64,000 nt of DNA from JBBCJR01 sp037190805. GTDB taxonomy: Bacteria; Pseudomonadota; Alphaproteobacteria; Sphingomonadales; Sphingomonadaceae. The position numbers were made by a program, and so were the translations under genes. Under the pieces are notes generated by a model. It had not been told where the DNA came from. It was given only the letters and a program-made list of their open reading frames with translations, and did not search any database. The stretch lies in the NCBI GenBank assembly GCA_037190805.1, contig JBBCJR010000023.1, forward strand, positions 1-64,000, in the 5' to 3' direction. Positions 25,851 through 34,347 of the stretch are shown here, one piece after another (within the stretch, counting starts at the first letter, position 1; every line of letters begins with the position of its first letter).

Positions 25851-27215
25851 ATGGCGATCACCAAGGTCCTCATCGCCAATCGCGGCGAGATCGCGCTTCG
25901 TATCCATCGTGCCTGCCATGAAATGGGCATCAAGACGGTCGCGGTCCATTCCACCGCCGACGCGGAGGCGATGCACGTCCGTCTCGCCGACCAGGCGGTA
26001 TGCATCGGCCCACCGGCAGCCGCCGACTCCTACCTCAACATCCCCAATATCATCGCCGCCGCCGAAGTGACCGGCGCCGACGCCATCCACCCCGGCTACG
26101 GTTTCCTGTCCGAAAACGCGCGCTTCGCCGAGATCGTCGAGCTGCACAAGCTGATCTGGATCGGTCCCAAACCCGAGCATATCCGCACCATGGGCGACAA
26201 GGTGGAAGCCAAGCGTACCGCCGCCGCGCTCGGCCTGCCGCTGGTTCCCGGCTCGGACGGGCCGCTGATCTCGATCGACGAAGCGCGGGCCGTTGCCGAC
26301 AGCATCGGCTATCCGGTGCTGATCAAGGCGGCATCGGGCGGCGGCGGACGGGGCATGAAAGTGGTGCCCGAGGAAGCCCAGCTTGAAAGTCTGATCGCCC
26401 AGGCGCGCTCGGAGGCCAAGGCGGCGTTCGGCGACGACACCGTCTACATGGAAAAATATCTGGGCGATCCGCGCCACATCGAGTTCCAGGTGTTCGGCGA
26501 CGGCAACGGCGCGGCCATTCACCTCGGCGAACGCGACTGCTCGCTCCAGCGCCGCCATCAGAAGGTGCTGGAAGAAGCGCCCTCGCCTGTGCTGGGCGCC
26601 GCCGACCGCGAGCGGATGGGGAGCATCGTCGCCCGGGCGATGGCCGACATGGGCTATCGCGGCGCCGGAACGATCGAGTTCCTGTGGGAAAATGGCGAGT
26701 TCTACTTCATCGAGATGAATACCCGGCTCCAGGTCGAGCATCCGGTGACCGAGATGATCACCGGCATCGATCTGGTGCGCGAACAGATCCGCATCGCCGC
26801 CGGCGAGCCGCTGTCGGTGACCCAGGACCAGGTCCAGATCAAGGGCCACGCCATCGAATGCCGGATCAACGCCGAGGATCCGCGCAGCTTCGCGCCGTCG
26901 CCGGGCACGATCACCGGCTATCACGCCCCCGGCGGCCTCCATGTCCGCGTCGACAGCGCGCTTTATGCCGGATACCGCATCCCGCCCTATTATGACTCGT
27001 TGATCTCGAAGCTGATCGTCTATGGCTCGGATCGCGAACGCTGTCTGATGCGGCTGCGCCGGGCGCTCGAGGAATATGTCATCACCGGCGTGAAGACGAC
27101 GATCCCGCTGCATCAGGCGCTGCTCGACGACCCCGACTTTCAGGCGGGGGATTACACGATCAAATGGCTGGAACAGTGGCTGGCCGCCAGCGACGAGGCG
27201 GACGGGACAGCATGA
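25851..27215 (+). CDS. accC: Biotin carboxylase of acetyl-CoA carboxylase
   Basis: AccC carboxylates biotin on AccB using ATP and bicarbonate. The 454-residue protein has the N-terminal VLIANRGEIALRI, the ATP-grasp glycine loop ASGGGGRGMKVV near residue 164, EKYLGDPRHIEFQVFGD, and the catalytic EMNTRLQVEHPVTEMITG. ATG 25851 gives the usual length; upstream codons overlap accB and are not part of the protein. Its stop overlaps the start of the ArsC-like gene (ATGA). Confidence 0.97.
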   Translation: MAITKVLIANRGEIALRIHRACHEMGIKTVAVHSTADAEAMHVRLADQAVCIGPPAAADSYLNIPNIIAAAEVTGADAIHPGYGFLSENARFAEIVELHKLIWIGPKPEHIRTMGDKVEAKRTAAALGLPLVPGSDGPLISIDEARAVADSIGYPVLIKAASGGGGRGMKVVPEEAQLESLIAQARSEAKAAFGDDTVYMEKYLGDPRHIEFQVFGDGNGAAIHLGERDCSLQRRHQKVLEEAPSPVLGAADRERMGSIVARAMADMGYRGAGTIEFLWENGEFYFIEMNTRLQVEHPVTEMITGIDLVREQIRIAAGEPLSVTQDQVQIKGHAIECRINAEDPRSFAPSPGTITGYHAPGGLHVRVDSALYAGYRIPPYYDSLISKLIVYGSDRERCLMRLRRALEEYVITGVKTTIPLHQALLDDPDFQAGDYTIKWLEQWLAASDEADGTA

Positions 27216-27550
27216 AGGCGGCCATCTGGCACAATCCACGCTGTGGCACCTCGCGCACCACGCTCGCGACGCTGGAAGCAGTGCCGGGTATCGAGCTGAC
27301 GGTCATCGACTATCTGAAGACCCCGCCGGATCAGGCGACGCTTGCCCGTCTCTATGCCGCCGCCGGGATGCGCCCGGCCGAGGGACTGCGCGTCAAGGAG
27401 GCGGGGGCGGCCGAATTACGCGACGCGGACGACGCCAGCGTTCTGGATGCCATGGTCGAGAGGCCGATCCTGATCGAACGGCCGCTGGTCGAAACGGACA
27501 AGGGTGTGCGCCTGTGCCGTCCGGCCGACCGGGTACGCGAGATCCTTTGA
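27212..27550 (+). CDS. ArsC/Spx-family reductase
   Basis: A 112-residue thioredoxin-fold protein of the ArsC family. The redox Cys11 lies in HNPRCGTSR at the N-terminus, and the C-terminal RPILIERPLVE supplies the conserved arginine pattern of glutaredoxin-coupled arsenate reductases (YffB/ArsC type). Arsenate reduction is the default assignment, but no arsenic-resistance genes flank it, so another disulfide substrate is possible. It overlaps accC by four bases (ATGA), implying translational coupling to fatty acid synthesis genes. Confidence 0.82.
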   Translation: MKAAIWHNPRCGTSRTTLATLEAVPGIELTVIDYLKTPPDQATLARLYAAAGMRPAEGLRVKEAGAAELRDADDASVLDAMVERPILIERPLVETDKGVRLCRPADRVREIL

Positions 27551-27650
27551 CCGGCGGTCGCGCCGCCGCTGTCGCCATATTTTACATCGCCAGCCAGCCC
27601 CCTCGTCTCGTTAACCATTCTTAACGGCTGACAAGCGGCGATTGGCACGG

Positions 27651-27667
27651 TTGGCAAGCCCCTTGCA
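27651..27667 (+). promoter_or_regulatory. Sigma-54 (RpoN) type promoter for the PEP-CTERM gene
   Basis: TTGGCAAG-CCCC-TTGCA matches the -24/-12 consensus TGGCACG-N4-TTGCA at all but one base of the TGGCACG block. The invariant GG (27653-27654) and GC (27665-27666) are separated by exactly ten bases. A leader of about 50 bases follows, with an AGAGGG/CCCTCT hairpin at 27684-27703. PEP-CTERM genes in other bacteria are known to be under PrsK/PrsR and RpoN control. Confidence 0.75.
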
Positions 27668-27728
27668 CAGATATTGCGTCAATAGAGGGGGGCATTTCCC
27701 TCTGCGCATTGTTCACAGGGGAACCATC

Positions 27729-28490
27729 ATGTTCAAGTTCGGCGCTCTCGGCCTTGCCGCCGCCCTGGTCGTTTCGACCGCGGCCTCGGCCGGCACCATC
27801 ACCTTCGACCTCAGCGGCCGTGACAGCGGCAATTATTCGTCGCTCGGCCATTCCAAGACCTTCAGCCGGACCGTCGGCGGCGAGACCGTCAACGTCAAGG
27901 CGACCGCCTGGACCGCGACGCCGACCTACAACTGGGCGGGCAACGTCACTGGCTACTCGATCTCCGACGCCCGCATCGGCGCCTATGATCAGGGCCTGGG
28001 CGTCAGCACGAACCGTAGCGACAGCCACACCATAGACAACAGCGGCTCGGTCGACTTCATCGTCTTCCAGTTCGACCAGATCGTCGAGGCAATCTCGGGC
28101 ACGTTCGCGCCTTATGCCGACAGCGATGCGGCGGCCGCGGTCGGCCAGTTCGCCGGTAACGCCTTCACGGCGTCGCTGGGCCTGGACGGCGGCAACTACA
28201 ATGCGCTGACGGCTCTGTTCGGTTCGATCCTCAGCATCGACAACGCCGCCTGGCCGAATCCGCGCAACCTCAACACGGCGGGTGAGCAGGGCAACCTGCT
28301 GCTGGTCGGCGCGCAGTTCTTCCAGAACCGCTACATCTCGCTGACCGACGCCTTCAAGTTCGACAACCTCAAGATCAAGACCGTCGCGGCCTCGGTGCCG
28401 GAACCGGCCGACTTCGGCCTGTTCGCGCTGGGCGTCGCCGGCCTCCTGATCGGCCGTCATGGCGCCAAGCGCGCCGCGCGTCGCCGCTGA
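27729..28490 (+). CDS. PEP-CTERM sorting-domain protein
   Basis: A 253-residue secreted protein. A signal peptide (MFKFGALGLAAALVVSTAASA) is followed by a beta-rich, Asn/Ser/Asp-rich body. The C-terminus is a textbook PEP-CTERM tail: VPEP at 223-226, a hydrophobic helix (FGLFALGVAGLLIG) and a terminal basic cluster GAKRAARRR. Such proteins are processed by exosortase EpsH/XrtA and tied to exopolysaccharide. No exosortase or prs genes are in the window. The body matches no family I recognise. ATG 27729 has AGGGGA upstream, and a sigma-54-type promoter lies further up. Confidence 0.92.
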   Translation: MFKFGALGLAAALVVSTAASAGTITFDLSGRDSGNYSSLGHSKTFSRTVGGETVNVKATAWTATPTYNWAGNVTGYSISDARIGAYDQGLGVSTNRSDSHTIDNSGSVDFIVFQFDQIVEAISGTFAPYADSDAAAAVGQFAGNAFTASLGLDGGNYNALTALFGSILSIDNAAWPNPRNLNTAGEQGNLLLVGAQFFQNRYISLTDAFKFDNLKIKTVAASVPEPADFGLFALGVAGLLIGRHGAKRAARRR

Positions 28491-28529
28491 CGGTTGACGG
28501 GCCGGCCATCTGCCCCGACAAGGCGGTGC

Positions 28530-28853
28530 ATGGCTGGCACGCTCGAACGATTGACTGACACCATAGCGCGCCGCCGGGTCGATGATCCGGCGGCGTCCTA
28601 TATTGCCCGCCTTGCCCATCAGGGGCGCGGCACCATGGCCCGCAAGCTTGGCGAGGAGGCGGTGGAAGCCGTCGTCGCCGCGCTGGAAGGGGATCGCAAC
28701 GCGCTGGTCAAGGAAAGCGCCGACCTCATCTTCCACCTAATGGCGCTGCTCGCAGACCTCGATCTCGGCATCGAAGACGTGCTGGCCGAACTCGACCGCC
28801 GCGAAGGCGTCTCGGGACTGGTCGAAAAGGCGTCCCGTCCGCCCTCCTCCTGA
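28530..28853 (+). CDS. hisE: Phosphoribosyl-ATP pyrophosphatase
   Basis: HisE hydrolyses phosphoribosyl-ATP to phosphoribosyl-AMP, the second step of histidine synthesis. The 107-residue all-helical MazG-like protein shows ARKLGEEAVEAVVAALEG and KESADLIFHLMALLAD, the acidic Mg-binding motifs. ATG 28530 has AAGGCGG seven bases upstream. In many alphaproteobacteria hisE is followed by a HIT protein, as here (16 bases later), and sits downstream of hisF; hisF itself is not present. Confidence 0.93.
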   Translation: MAGTLERLTDTIARRRVDDPAASYIARLAHQGRGTMARKLGEEAVEAVVAALEGDRNALVKESADLIFHLMALLADLDLGIEDVLAELDRREGVSGLVEKASRPPSS

Positions 28854-28868
28854 TCCCGGAGCCGCCAC

Positions 28869-29246
28869 ATGGCCATCGACGCCACCCTTCCCTATGACGA
28901 CGGCAACATCTTCGCCCGCATTCTGCGCAGCGAAATTCCGGCCAGAAAAGTCTATGAAGACGAGTTCGCGCTGGCCTTTCACGACATCAACCCGCAGGCG
29001 CCAACCCACATCCTGGTGATCCCGAAAGGCGCTTATGTCTCATGGGACGATTTTTCAGCCCGCGCGGGCGAGGCGGAGATCGCCGGCTTCGTCCGCGCCG
29101 TCGGTACCGTGGCGCGCGACAATGAACTGGTCGCCCCCGGCTATCGGCTGCTGGCCAATGTCGGGATCGATGGCCATCAGGAAATCCCCCACCTTCACGT
29201 CCACCTGTTCGGCGGGCGACCGCTGGGACCCATGTTGACGACCTGA
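28869..29246 (+). CDS. HIT family nucleotide hydrolase (HinT-like)
   Basis: A 125-residue histidine-triad protein with the signature HLHVHLFGG near the C-terminus and the N-terminal NIFARILRSEIPARKVYED typical of HinT purine-nucleoside phosphoramidases. PTHILVIPKG is also conserved. The natural substrate in bacteria is unclear; AMP-amidate-like compounds are hydrolysed in vitro by the family. GGAG precedes the start at 28869. It appears to be co-transcribed with hisE. Confidence 0.93.
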   Translation: MAIDATLPYDDGNIFARILRSEIPARKVYEDEFALAFHDINPQAPTHILVIPKGAYVSWDDFSARAGEAEIAGFVRAVGTVARDNELVAPGYRLLANVGIDGHQEIPHLHVHLFGGRPLGPMLTT

Positions 29247-29335
29247 GCGCGGTCGGAGAATGCGCCTTTGGCGCACGACGGGTCGGGGCTGCTTCAGAAA
29301 TCGTTCTGGGCGTTTTCTCAAATGCACTCTGAAGC

Positions 29336-29360
29336 CCGCTTGCGCTGATGACGCAAGCGG
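29336..29360. other. Perfect 9-bp hairpin in the permease leader
   Basis: CCGCTTGCG at 29336-29344 pairs with CGCAAGCGG at 29352-29360 around a seven-base loop. It lies between the HIT gene and the permease. Only TTAG follows, so a terminator role for hisE-HIT is weakly supported; a leader structure of the permease mRNA is the alternative. Confidence 0.45.
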
Positions 29361-29401
29361 TTAGGGTCCCGTCACAATTGAGAACCCAGGGGGGATAGTT
29401 G

Positions 29402-30937
29402 ATGGACTGGCGCGTCAAGCCGCTCGATGCCATTCTCGCAACCGCACAAAAGCGTTCGCTGCATCGATCGCTGGGCGCCTTCCAGCTCACCATGCTCGGC
29501 ATCGGCGCCGTCATCGGCACCGGCATCTTCGTGTTGACATCGGAAGCGACGCAGAAGGCCGGCCCGTCGATGCTGCTCAGCTTCGTGGTCGCCGGCTTCG
29601 TCTGCGCGGTCGCGGCGCTCTGCTATTCCGAACTGGCCTCGATGGTCCCGGTATCGGGATCGGCCTACACCTATACCTATGCCGTGATGGGCGAATTGCT
29701 GGCCTGGATGGTCGGCTGGTCCTTGATGCTGGAATACGCCGTCGGCGCCAGCGCCGTCGCCGTAGGCTGGTCGGGCTATGTCGTCGGCCAGCTCAAGGGG
29801 TGGCTGGGGATCGAGCTGCCCGCCGCGCTGGTCGCGGGTCCGTTTGCCGGCGGAATCATCAACATTCCGGCCATCATCGTATCGTTGTCGGTGACCGGCC
29901 TCCTGATGATCGGCACCAGCGAAAGCGCCAAGTTCAACGCCATTCTGGTGTTCATCAAGCTGTCCGTCCTCACCCTGTTCATCGCGCTCGCGGTGCCGGT
30001 GATGAACGCCGACAATTTCGAGCCGTTCATGCCCCTGGGCACCACCGGCATGCTGGGCGCGGCGGCATCGATCTTCTTTGCCTATGTCGGGTTCGACGCG
30101 GTCTCGACCGCGGCTGAGGAAACCAAGAATCCCCAACGCAACGTCCCCATCGGACTCCTCGCATCTCTCGGTATCTGCACGGTTTTCTACATGCTGGTCG
30201 CAGCCGGCGCGATCGGCAGCCCGCTGGGCGCACAGCCGGTGACCGACGCCGCCGGCCACGCCCTCGCCCCCGGATCGGCTGCCCTGGCCGAACAGTGCAA
30301 GGCGATCGTGGCGGGCGGCGCGATGGAGCCGCTAGCCTGCTCGCGCGAGGCGCTGGCCCATGTCATGAGGACGCTGGGTCATCTCCAGATCGGTAACCTC
30401 GTCGGCCTGGCGGCCACCTTGGCGCTGCCTTCTGTCGTGCTGATGATGCTGTTCGGTCAGACCCGCGTCTTCTTCACCATGGCCCGCGACGGCCTGCTGC
30501 CCGAGCGACTGGCGGCCGTCCATCCGAAGTGGAAGACTCCACATGTGGTGACGATGGTGACCGGCGTCGGCACCACGCTCGCCGCCGCCTTCCTGCCGGT
30601 GGGCAAACTCGCCGACTATTCCAACTCGGGGACGCTGTTCGCCTTCCTGATGGTTGCGGTCGCCGTGCTGATCCTGCGGCGCAAGGACCCGCACCGGCAT
30701 CGGCCCTTCCGGGTTCCGCTGGTCGGTATCGTCGCGCCGTTGGCGATTGTCGGCTGCATCGGCCTCTATCTGTCCCTGCCGCTGCTGGCGATCCTGGTCC
30801 TGCCGGGATGGGGTTTGCTCGGCCTGGTGATCTATTTCGGCTATGGTCGCCGACACAGCCATGTCGGGCGCGGACTGGTCGAGGTGCCCGAACTGGATCC
30901 TGACGCGCCTGCCCCGCCAGTTACCGGTCAGGAGTGA
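29402..30937 (+). CDS. APC-superfamily amino acid permease (cationic amino acid transporter type)
   Basis: A 511-residue integral membrane protein with about 12-13 transmembrane helices. The first helix contains the APC substrate motif GIGAVIGTGIF, followed by ALCYSELASMVPVSGSAYTYTY and FFAYVGFDAVSTAAEETKNPQRNVP, characteristic of the YfnA/CAT branch. The substrate is probably a branched or cationic amino acid, but sequence alone does not settle it. ATG 29402 is preceded by GGGGG; a TTG one codon earlier is also possible. A roughly 45-residue periplasmic loop (about 275-325) contains two Cys. Confidence 0.88.
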   Translation: MDWRVKPLDAILATAQKRSLHRSLGAFQLTMLGIGAVIGTGIFVLTSEATQKAGPSMLLSFVVAGFVCAVAALCYSELASMVPVSGSAYTYTYAVMGELLAWMVGWSLMLEYAVGASAVAVGWSGYVVGQLKGWLGIELPAALVAGPFAGGIINIPAIIVSLSVTGLLMIGTSESAKFNAILVFIKLSVLTLFIALAVPVMNADNFEPFMPLGTTGMLGAAASIFFAYVGFDAVSTAAEETKNPQRNVPIGLLASLGICTVFYMLVAAGAIGSPLGAQPVTDAAGHALAPGSAALAEQCKAIVAGGAMEPLACSREALAHVMRTLGHLQIGNLVGLAATLALPSVVLMMLFGQTRVFFTMARDGLLPERLAAVHPKWKTPHVVTMVTGVGTTLAAAFLPVGKLADYSNSGTLFAFLMVAVAVLILRRKDPHRHRPFRVPLVGIVAPLAIVGCIGLYLSLPLLAILVLPGWGLLGLVIYFGYGRRHSHVGRGLVEVPELDPDAPAPPVTGQE

Positions 30938-30992
30938 CGCCGACGCCCTATAGTCGTTGACCCGCCGGTCCGTCGGATCGATAGGCACGATC

Positions 30993-32504
30993 ATGTCCGT
31001 TGGTCGCTCACCCTCGCTTCTCGCGATCCTGCTGGGGGCAGTATCGGCCACCGGCTTCGCGCCGCTGAATCTGTGGTCACTGACCCTGGCGTCGCTGATC
31101 GGCCTCGTCTGGCTGGTCGGCCGGGCATCCGACATGCGACGCGCGGCACTGCTAGGCTGGTGTTATGGTCTGGGCCAGTTCGTCGTCGGTCTCAATTGGA
31201 TCGCCACCGCCTTCACCTATCAGGCGGCGATGCCGGCCTGGCTGGGCTGGCTGGCGGTGGTGTTGCTGTCCCTCTATCTCGCTCTGTGGCCGGGGGTGGC
31301 GACCGGCCTTGCCTGGCGGCTGGGCAAGGGTGACCATGCCCGGATAACGGCTGCCCTGGCGGCAACCTGGCTGCTGACGGAATGGCTGCGGGGCTGGGTT
31401 TTCACCGGCTTTCCCTGGAATCCGCTGGGCGCGGTCTGGGTGCCCTTGCCGCCCATCTCGCGGGTCGTTGCGCTGGTCGGTGCATTGGGGCTGTCGGGCC
31501 TGACCATCCTGCTGGCGGGCGCCATATTGATGCTGGCGGCACGGCGCGGACGGGCCGCCGCAGCACTGGCGGCGCCGGCGCTGGTCCTCGTCGTCGCCTC
31601 TTCACTGCTGCCCTCGGCACCGGGCGCGACCGGCCAGCGGATCACCATCGTCCAGCCCAATATCGGCCAGGACGAGAAGTGGCGCGAGGGATTGGAGGCT
31701 GCCCACCGCGTCGCCCACATGGCCCGTTCCGGCCGCCCCGGCACCGCCGCCGAGCCGCGCCTGCTGCTATGGCCGGAGGCCGCGGTGGCGGAATTTCTGG
31801 AGGAAGAGCCGCTGGTCCGCCGCGCCCTAACCGACGTGCTGGGGCCGCGCGACCTGCTGCTGGCCGGCGGCGTCGCCCTGCAACGCAACGCCGCCGGTGA
31901 AGCAGTGAGCGCCACCAACAGCCTGTTCGTGCTTGACGCCGCGGGCCGCATTCGCACGCGCTACGACAAGGCGCATCTCGTCCCTTACGGGGAATATCTG
32001 CCGATGCGGCCCCTGCTGTCGCTGATCGGCCTGTCACGGCTGGCCCCCGGCGATCTCGACTTCCAGCCCGGCCCCGGACCGCGCACCCTGGACCTGCCCG
32101 GCTTTCCGGCGGTTGGCGTCCAGATCTGCTACGAGATCATCTTCTCGGGCAAAGTCGTCGATGCGGCCCACCGCCCGGCCTTCCTGTTCAACCCGTCGAA
32201 CGACGCCTGGTTCGGCGCCTGGGGCCCGCCCCAGCACCTCGCCCAGGCGCGGCTGCGGGCGATCGAGGAGGGGCTGCCGGTGGTACGGGCGACGCCGACC
32301 GGCATCTCCGCCGTGATCACCGCCGATGGGCGGCTGGCCGCATCCTTGCCATGGCGAACGGCCGGCACCATCGATATCCGCCTGCCTGGCGCACTGCCAC
32401 CATCCCCCTTCGCGCGGGCAGGCAACCTTATCCCCTTGACCCTGGCGCTGATTCTGATCGGCGCGGTGATTGCGCTCGGCCGGACCCGGCGATATGCGAT
32501 ATAA
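30993..32504 (+). CDS. lnt: Apolipoprotein N-acyltransferase
   Basis: Lnt adds the third acyl chain to outer-membrane lipoproteins. The 503-residue protein has a membrane-embedded N-terminal half (about six helices) and a periplasmic nitrilase-fold domain. The catalytic triad is visible: Glu262 in LLLWPEAA, Lys326 in YDKAHLVPYGEYLP, and Cys379 in VQICYEIIF. NDAWFGAWGPPQHL is a further signature. ATG 30993 is chosen over an upstream TTG. lnt next to metK is a common alphaproteobacterial arrangement. Confidence 0.96.
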   Translation: MSVGRSPSLLAILLGAVSATGFAPLNLWSLTLASLIGLVWLVGRASDMRRAALLGWCYGLGQFVVGLNWIATAFTYQAAMPAWLGWLAVVLLSLYLALWPGVATGLAWRLGKGDHARITAALAATWLLTEWLRGWVFTGFPWNPLGAVWVPLPPISRVVALVGALGLSGLTILLAGAILMLAARRGRAAAALAAPALVLVVASSLLPSAPGATGQRITIVQPNIGQDEKWREGLEAAHRVAHMARSGRPGTAAEPRLLLWPEAAVAEFLEEEPLVRRALTDVLGPRDLLLAGGVALQRNAAGEAVSATNSLFVLDAAGRIRTRYDKAHLVPYGEYLPMRPLLSLIGLSRLAPGDLDFQPGPGPRTLDLPGFPAVGVQICYEIIFSGKVVDAAHRPAFLFNPSNDAWFGAWGPPQHLAQARLRAIEEGLPVVRATPTGISAVITADGRLAASLPWRTAGTIDIRLPGALPPSPFARAGNLIPLTLALILIGAVIALGRTRRYAI

Positions 32505-32519
32505 GCATTGCTTTATATT
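32498..32519 (+). promoter_or_regulatory. Palindromic operator upstream of metK (SahR-type candidate)
   Basis: GATATAAGC and GCTTTATATT form an imperfect inverted repeat that overlaps the lnt stop codon and lies 50 bases before metK. It matches the metE operator at 16 of 22 positions, including the whole right arm CTTTATATT. The shared site points to one regulator for metE and metK. Confidence 0.62.
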
Positions 32520-32569
32520 CCTTCGGAAAAGCCCCCGACTTCACAGGATAAGCTAAGGATTCCAACGCT

Positions 32570-33742
32570 ATGGCGCGCAGCAACTACATCTTCACGTCCG
32601 AGTCGGTGTCCGAGGGCCATCCCGACAAGGTCGCCGACCAGATCAGCGACGCCATCGTCGACCTGTTCCTGGCCCGCGACCCCGTGGCGCGCGTCGCCTG
32701 CGAGACGATGGTGACGACCCAGCGCATCATCCTCGCCGGCGAGGTCCGCGCCGCCGAGGGCTCGATGCCGAGCGAGGCGGAGATCGAGGAAGCCGCCCGC
32801 GCCACGGTGAAGCGCATCGGCTACGAGCAGGATGGCTTCCACTGGCGGACCGCGTCCTTCGCCAATCATCTTCACCCCCAGTCGGCTCATATCGCTCAAG
32901 GCGTCGATGAAAGCGGCAACAAGGACGAGGGTGCGGGCGATCAGGGCATCATGTTCGGCTATGCCACCGACGAGACGCCCGACCTGCTGCCGGCGACCCT
33001 TTATTATTCGCACCGCATTCTGGAGCGGCTGGCCGCCGACCGCCATTCCGGCGCCGCGCCGTTCCTGGAACCCGACGCCAAGAGCCAGGTGACGCTGGGC
33101 TATGAAAATGGCCGCCCGGTCCGCGCGACGGCTCTGGTCGTCTCGACCCAGCATGCCGCCGGCTACGATCAGGCGAAGCTGCGCGACTATGTGAAGGGCG
33201 TATTCGCCGACGTCCTGCCCCAGGGCTGGCTGCCGGCCGACGAAGCGACTTTCGTCAACCCCACCGGCCTGTTCGAGATCGGCGGCCCCGATGGCGATGC
33301 CGGTCTGACCGGACGCAAGATCATCGTCGACACCTATGGCGGCGCGGCGCCCCATGGCGGCGGCGCCTTTTCGGGCAAGGACCCGACCAAGGTCGACCGC
33401 TCGGCCGCCTATGTCAGCCGCTACCTGGCCAAGAACATCGTTGCAGCCGGCCTTGCCCGGCGGGTGACGATCCAGCTCAGCTACGCCATCGGCGTCGCCG
33501 AGCCGCTGTCGCTCTATGTCGATACCCATGGCACCGGCGCCGCCGGCATCGAGGAAAAGCTGGAAGCGGCGCTGCCGCGCCTCGTTCGGCTGACGCCGAA
33601 GGGCATCCGCACCCACCTGGCACTGAACAAGGCGATCTACCAGCCGACGGCGGCCTATGGCCATTTCGGCCGCAAGCCGGACGGCGACCTGTTCACCTGG
33701 GAACGCACCGATCTGGTCGACGCCATCCGCCAGTCGATCTGA
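32570..33742 (+). CDS. metK: S-adenosylmethionine synthetase
   Basis: MetK makes SAM from methionine and ATP. The 390-residue protein has the N-terminal FTSESVSEGHPDKVADQISD (catalytic His), GAGDQGIMFGYA, and the P-loop-like GGGAFSGKDPTKVDRSAAY, all intact. The start codon at 32570 is preceded by AAGGA at a long distance of about 11 bases. The gene lies between lnt and trmB in a conserved neighbourhood, and an operator-like palindrome shared with metE precedes it. Confidence 0.97.
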   Translation: MARSNYIFTSESVSEGHPDKVADQISDAIVDLFLARDPVARVACETMVTTQRIILAGEVRAAEGSMPSEAEIEEAARATVKRIGYEQDGFHWRTASFANHLHPQSAHIAQGVDESGNKDEGAGDQGIMFGYATDETPDLLPATLYYSHRILERLAADRHSGAAPFLEPDAKSQVTLGYENGRPVRATALVVSTQHAAGYDQAKLRDYVKGVFADVLPQGWLPADEATFVNPTGLFEIGGPDGDAGLTGRKIIVDTYGGAAPHGGGAFSGKDPTKVDRSAAYVSRYLAKNIVAAGLARRVTIQLSYAIGVAEPLSLYVDTHGTGAAGIEEKLEAALPRLVRLTPKGIRTHLALNKAIYQPTAAYGHFGRKPDGDLFTWERTDLVDAIRQSI

Positions 33743-33820
33743 CTTCGCGCCTGGGGCGGACCATGGTAAATCTGGATGCGTAACGACCCTGCGGTCGCTT
33801 GCCTCGTCTGGAGACACCAG

Positions 33821-34303
33821 ATGGCCGCCCCCCGTCGCTTGACCGCCCTTATCCTCGTTCTGCTTCCGGCGACCGCGCTCGCCAAGCAACTGCCCGTCGC
33901 CGAACGAACCGCCATCCTGAAGGCGGCCAGCGCCGCCCAGACGGGAGGCAAATGGCTGATCTGTGCCGAAGACCCCCAATCTTCAGGCGCCGCCATCGAT
34001 CAAATCCGCGATCTCAACGGCGATGGACGGCCGGACGCGCTGGTGGTCGAGGATGGCTTGTTCTGCAACGGGTCGAGCGGCATGCGCTTCTCGCTCCTGT
34101 CCAAGCAGGCCAACGGTCAGTGGCGCGAACTGTTCGCATCGAGCGGGGTGGCCGAGATTCTGGCGACCAAGGGTGCTGGCGGCTGGCCGGACATTTCGGT
34201 CGGCGGGCCGGGCTTCTGCTTTCCGGTGTTCCGCTGGAACGGCGGCGCCTATGCCAATCATCGCTTGGAATATCAGGGGAAGCCCTGTCGCGCGCCGCGC
34301 TGA
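33821..34303 (+). CDS. Secreted hypothetical protein with an FG-GAP-like calcium motif
   Basis: A 160-residue protein with a signal peptide (LTALILVLLPATALA) and no recognised family. Near residue 65 the sequence RDLNGDGRPDALVVED has the DxNxDGxxD calcium-loop pattern seen in FG-GAP/integrin-like repeats, here present once. Four Cys in the mature part (CAEDP, FCNGS, FCFPV, PCRAP) could form two disulfides in the periplasm. ATG 33821 has GGAG seven bases upstream. It lies between metK and trmB and may be transcribed with them. Confidence 0.72.
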   Translation: MAAPRRLTALILVLLPATALAKQLPVAERTAILKAASAAQTGGKWLICAEDPQSSGAAIDQIRDLNGDGRPDALVVEDGLFCNGSSGMRFSLLSKQANGQWRELFASSGVAEILATKGAGGWPDISVGGPGFCFPVFRWNGGAYANHRLEYQGKPCRAPR

Positions 34304-34317
34304 GCGGCTTGCCGATC

Positions 34318-34346
34318 GGGCGCCGGTGGCTTTAAAGCCGGCGCCC
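34318..34346 (+). other. Strong hairpin ending two bases before the trmB start
   Basis: GGGCGCCGG at 34318-34326 pairs with CCGGCGCCC at 34338-34346, and the loop holds a second self-complementary core GGCTTTAAAGCC. The stem ends just before ATG 34348, where a ribosome site would be. It may terminate upstream transcription (no T run) or limit trmB translation. Confidence 0.55.
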
Positions 34347-34347
34347 G

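Noticed and set aside
25752..27239. 495-codon minus-strand frame over accC
   Set aside because: Antisense shadow of accC.
27611..27624. CtrA-like TTAA-N6-TTAA near the PEP-CTERM promoter
   Set aside because: The full consensus needs seven spacer bases; it has six, and the RpoN site explains the gene better. A TTAACCAT half-site remains possible.
32520..32569. Possible SAM-sensing riboswitch in the metK leader
   Set aside because: The leader is short and I could not match conserved SAM-II or SAM/SAH riboswitch cores; the palindromic operator is a better explanation.
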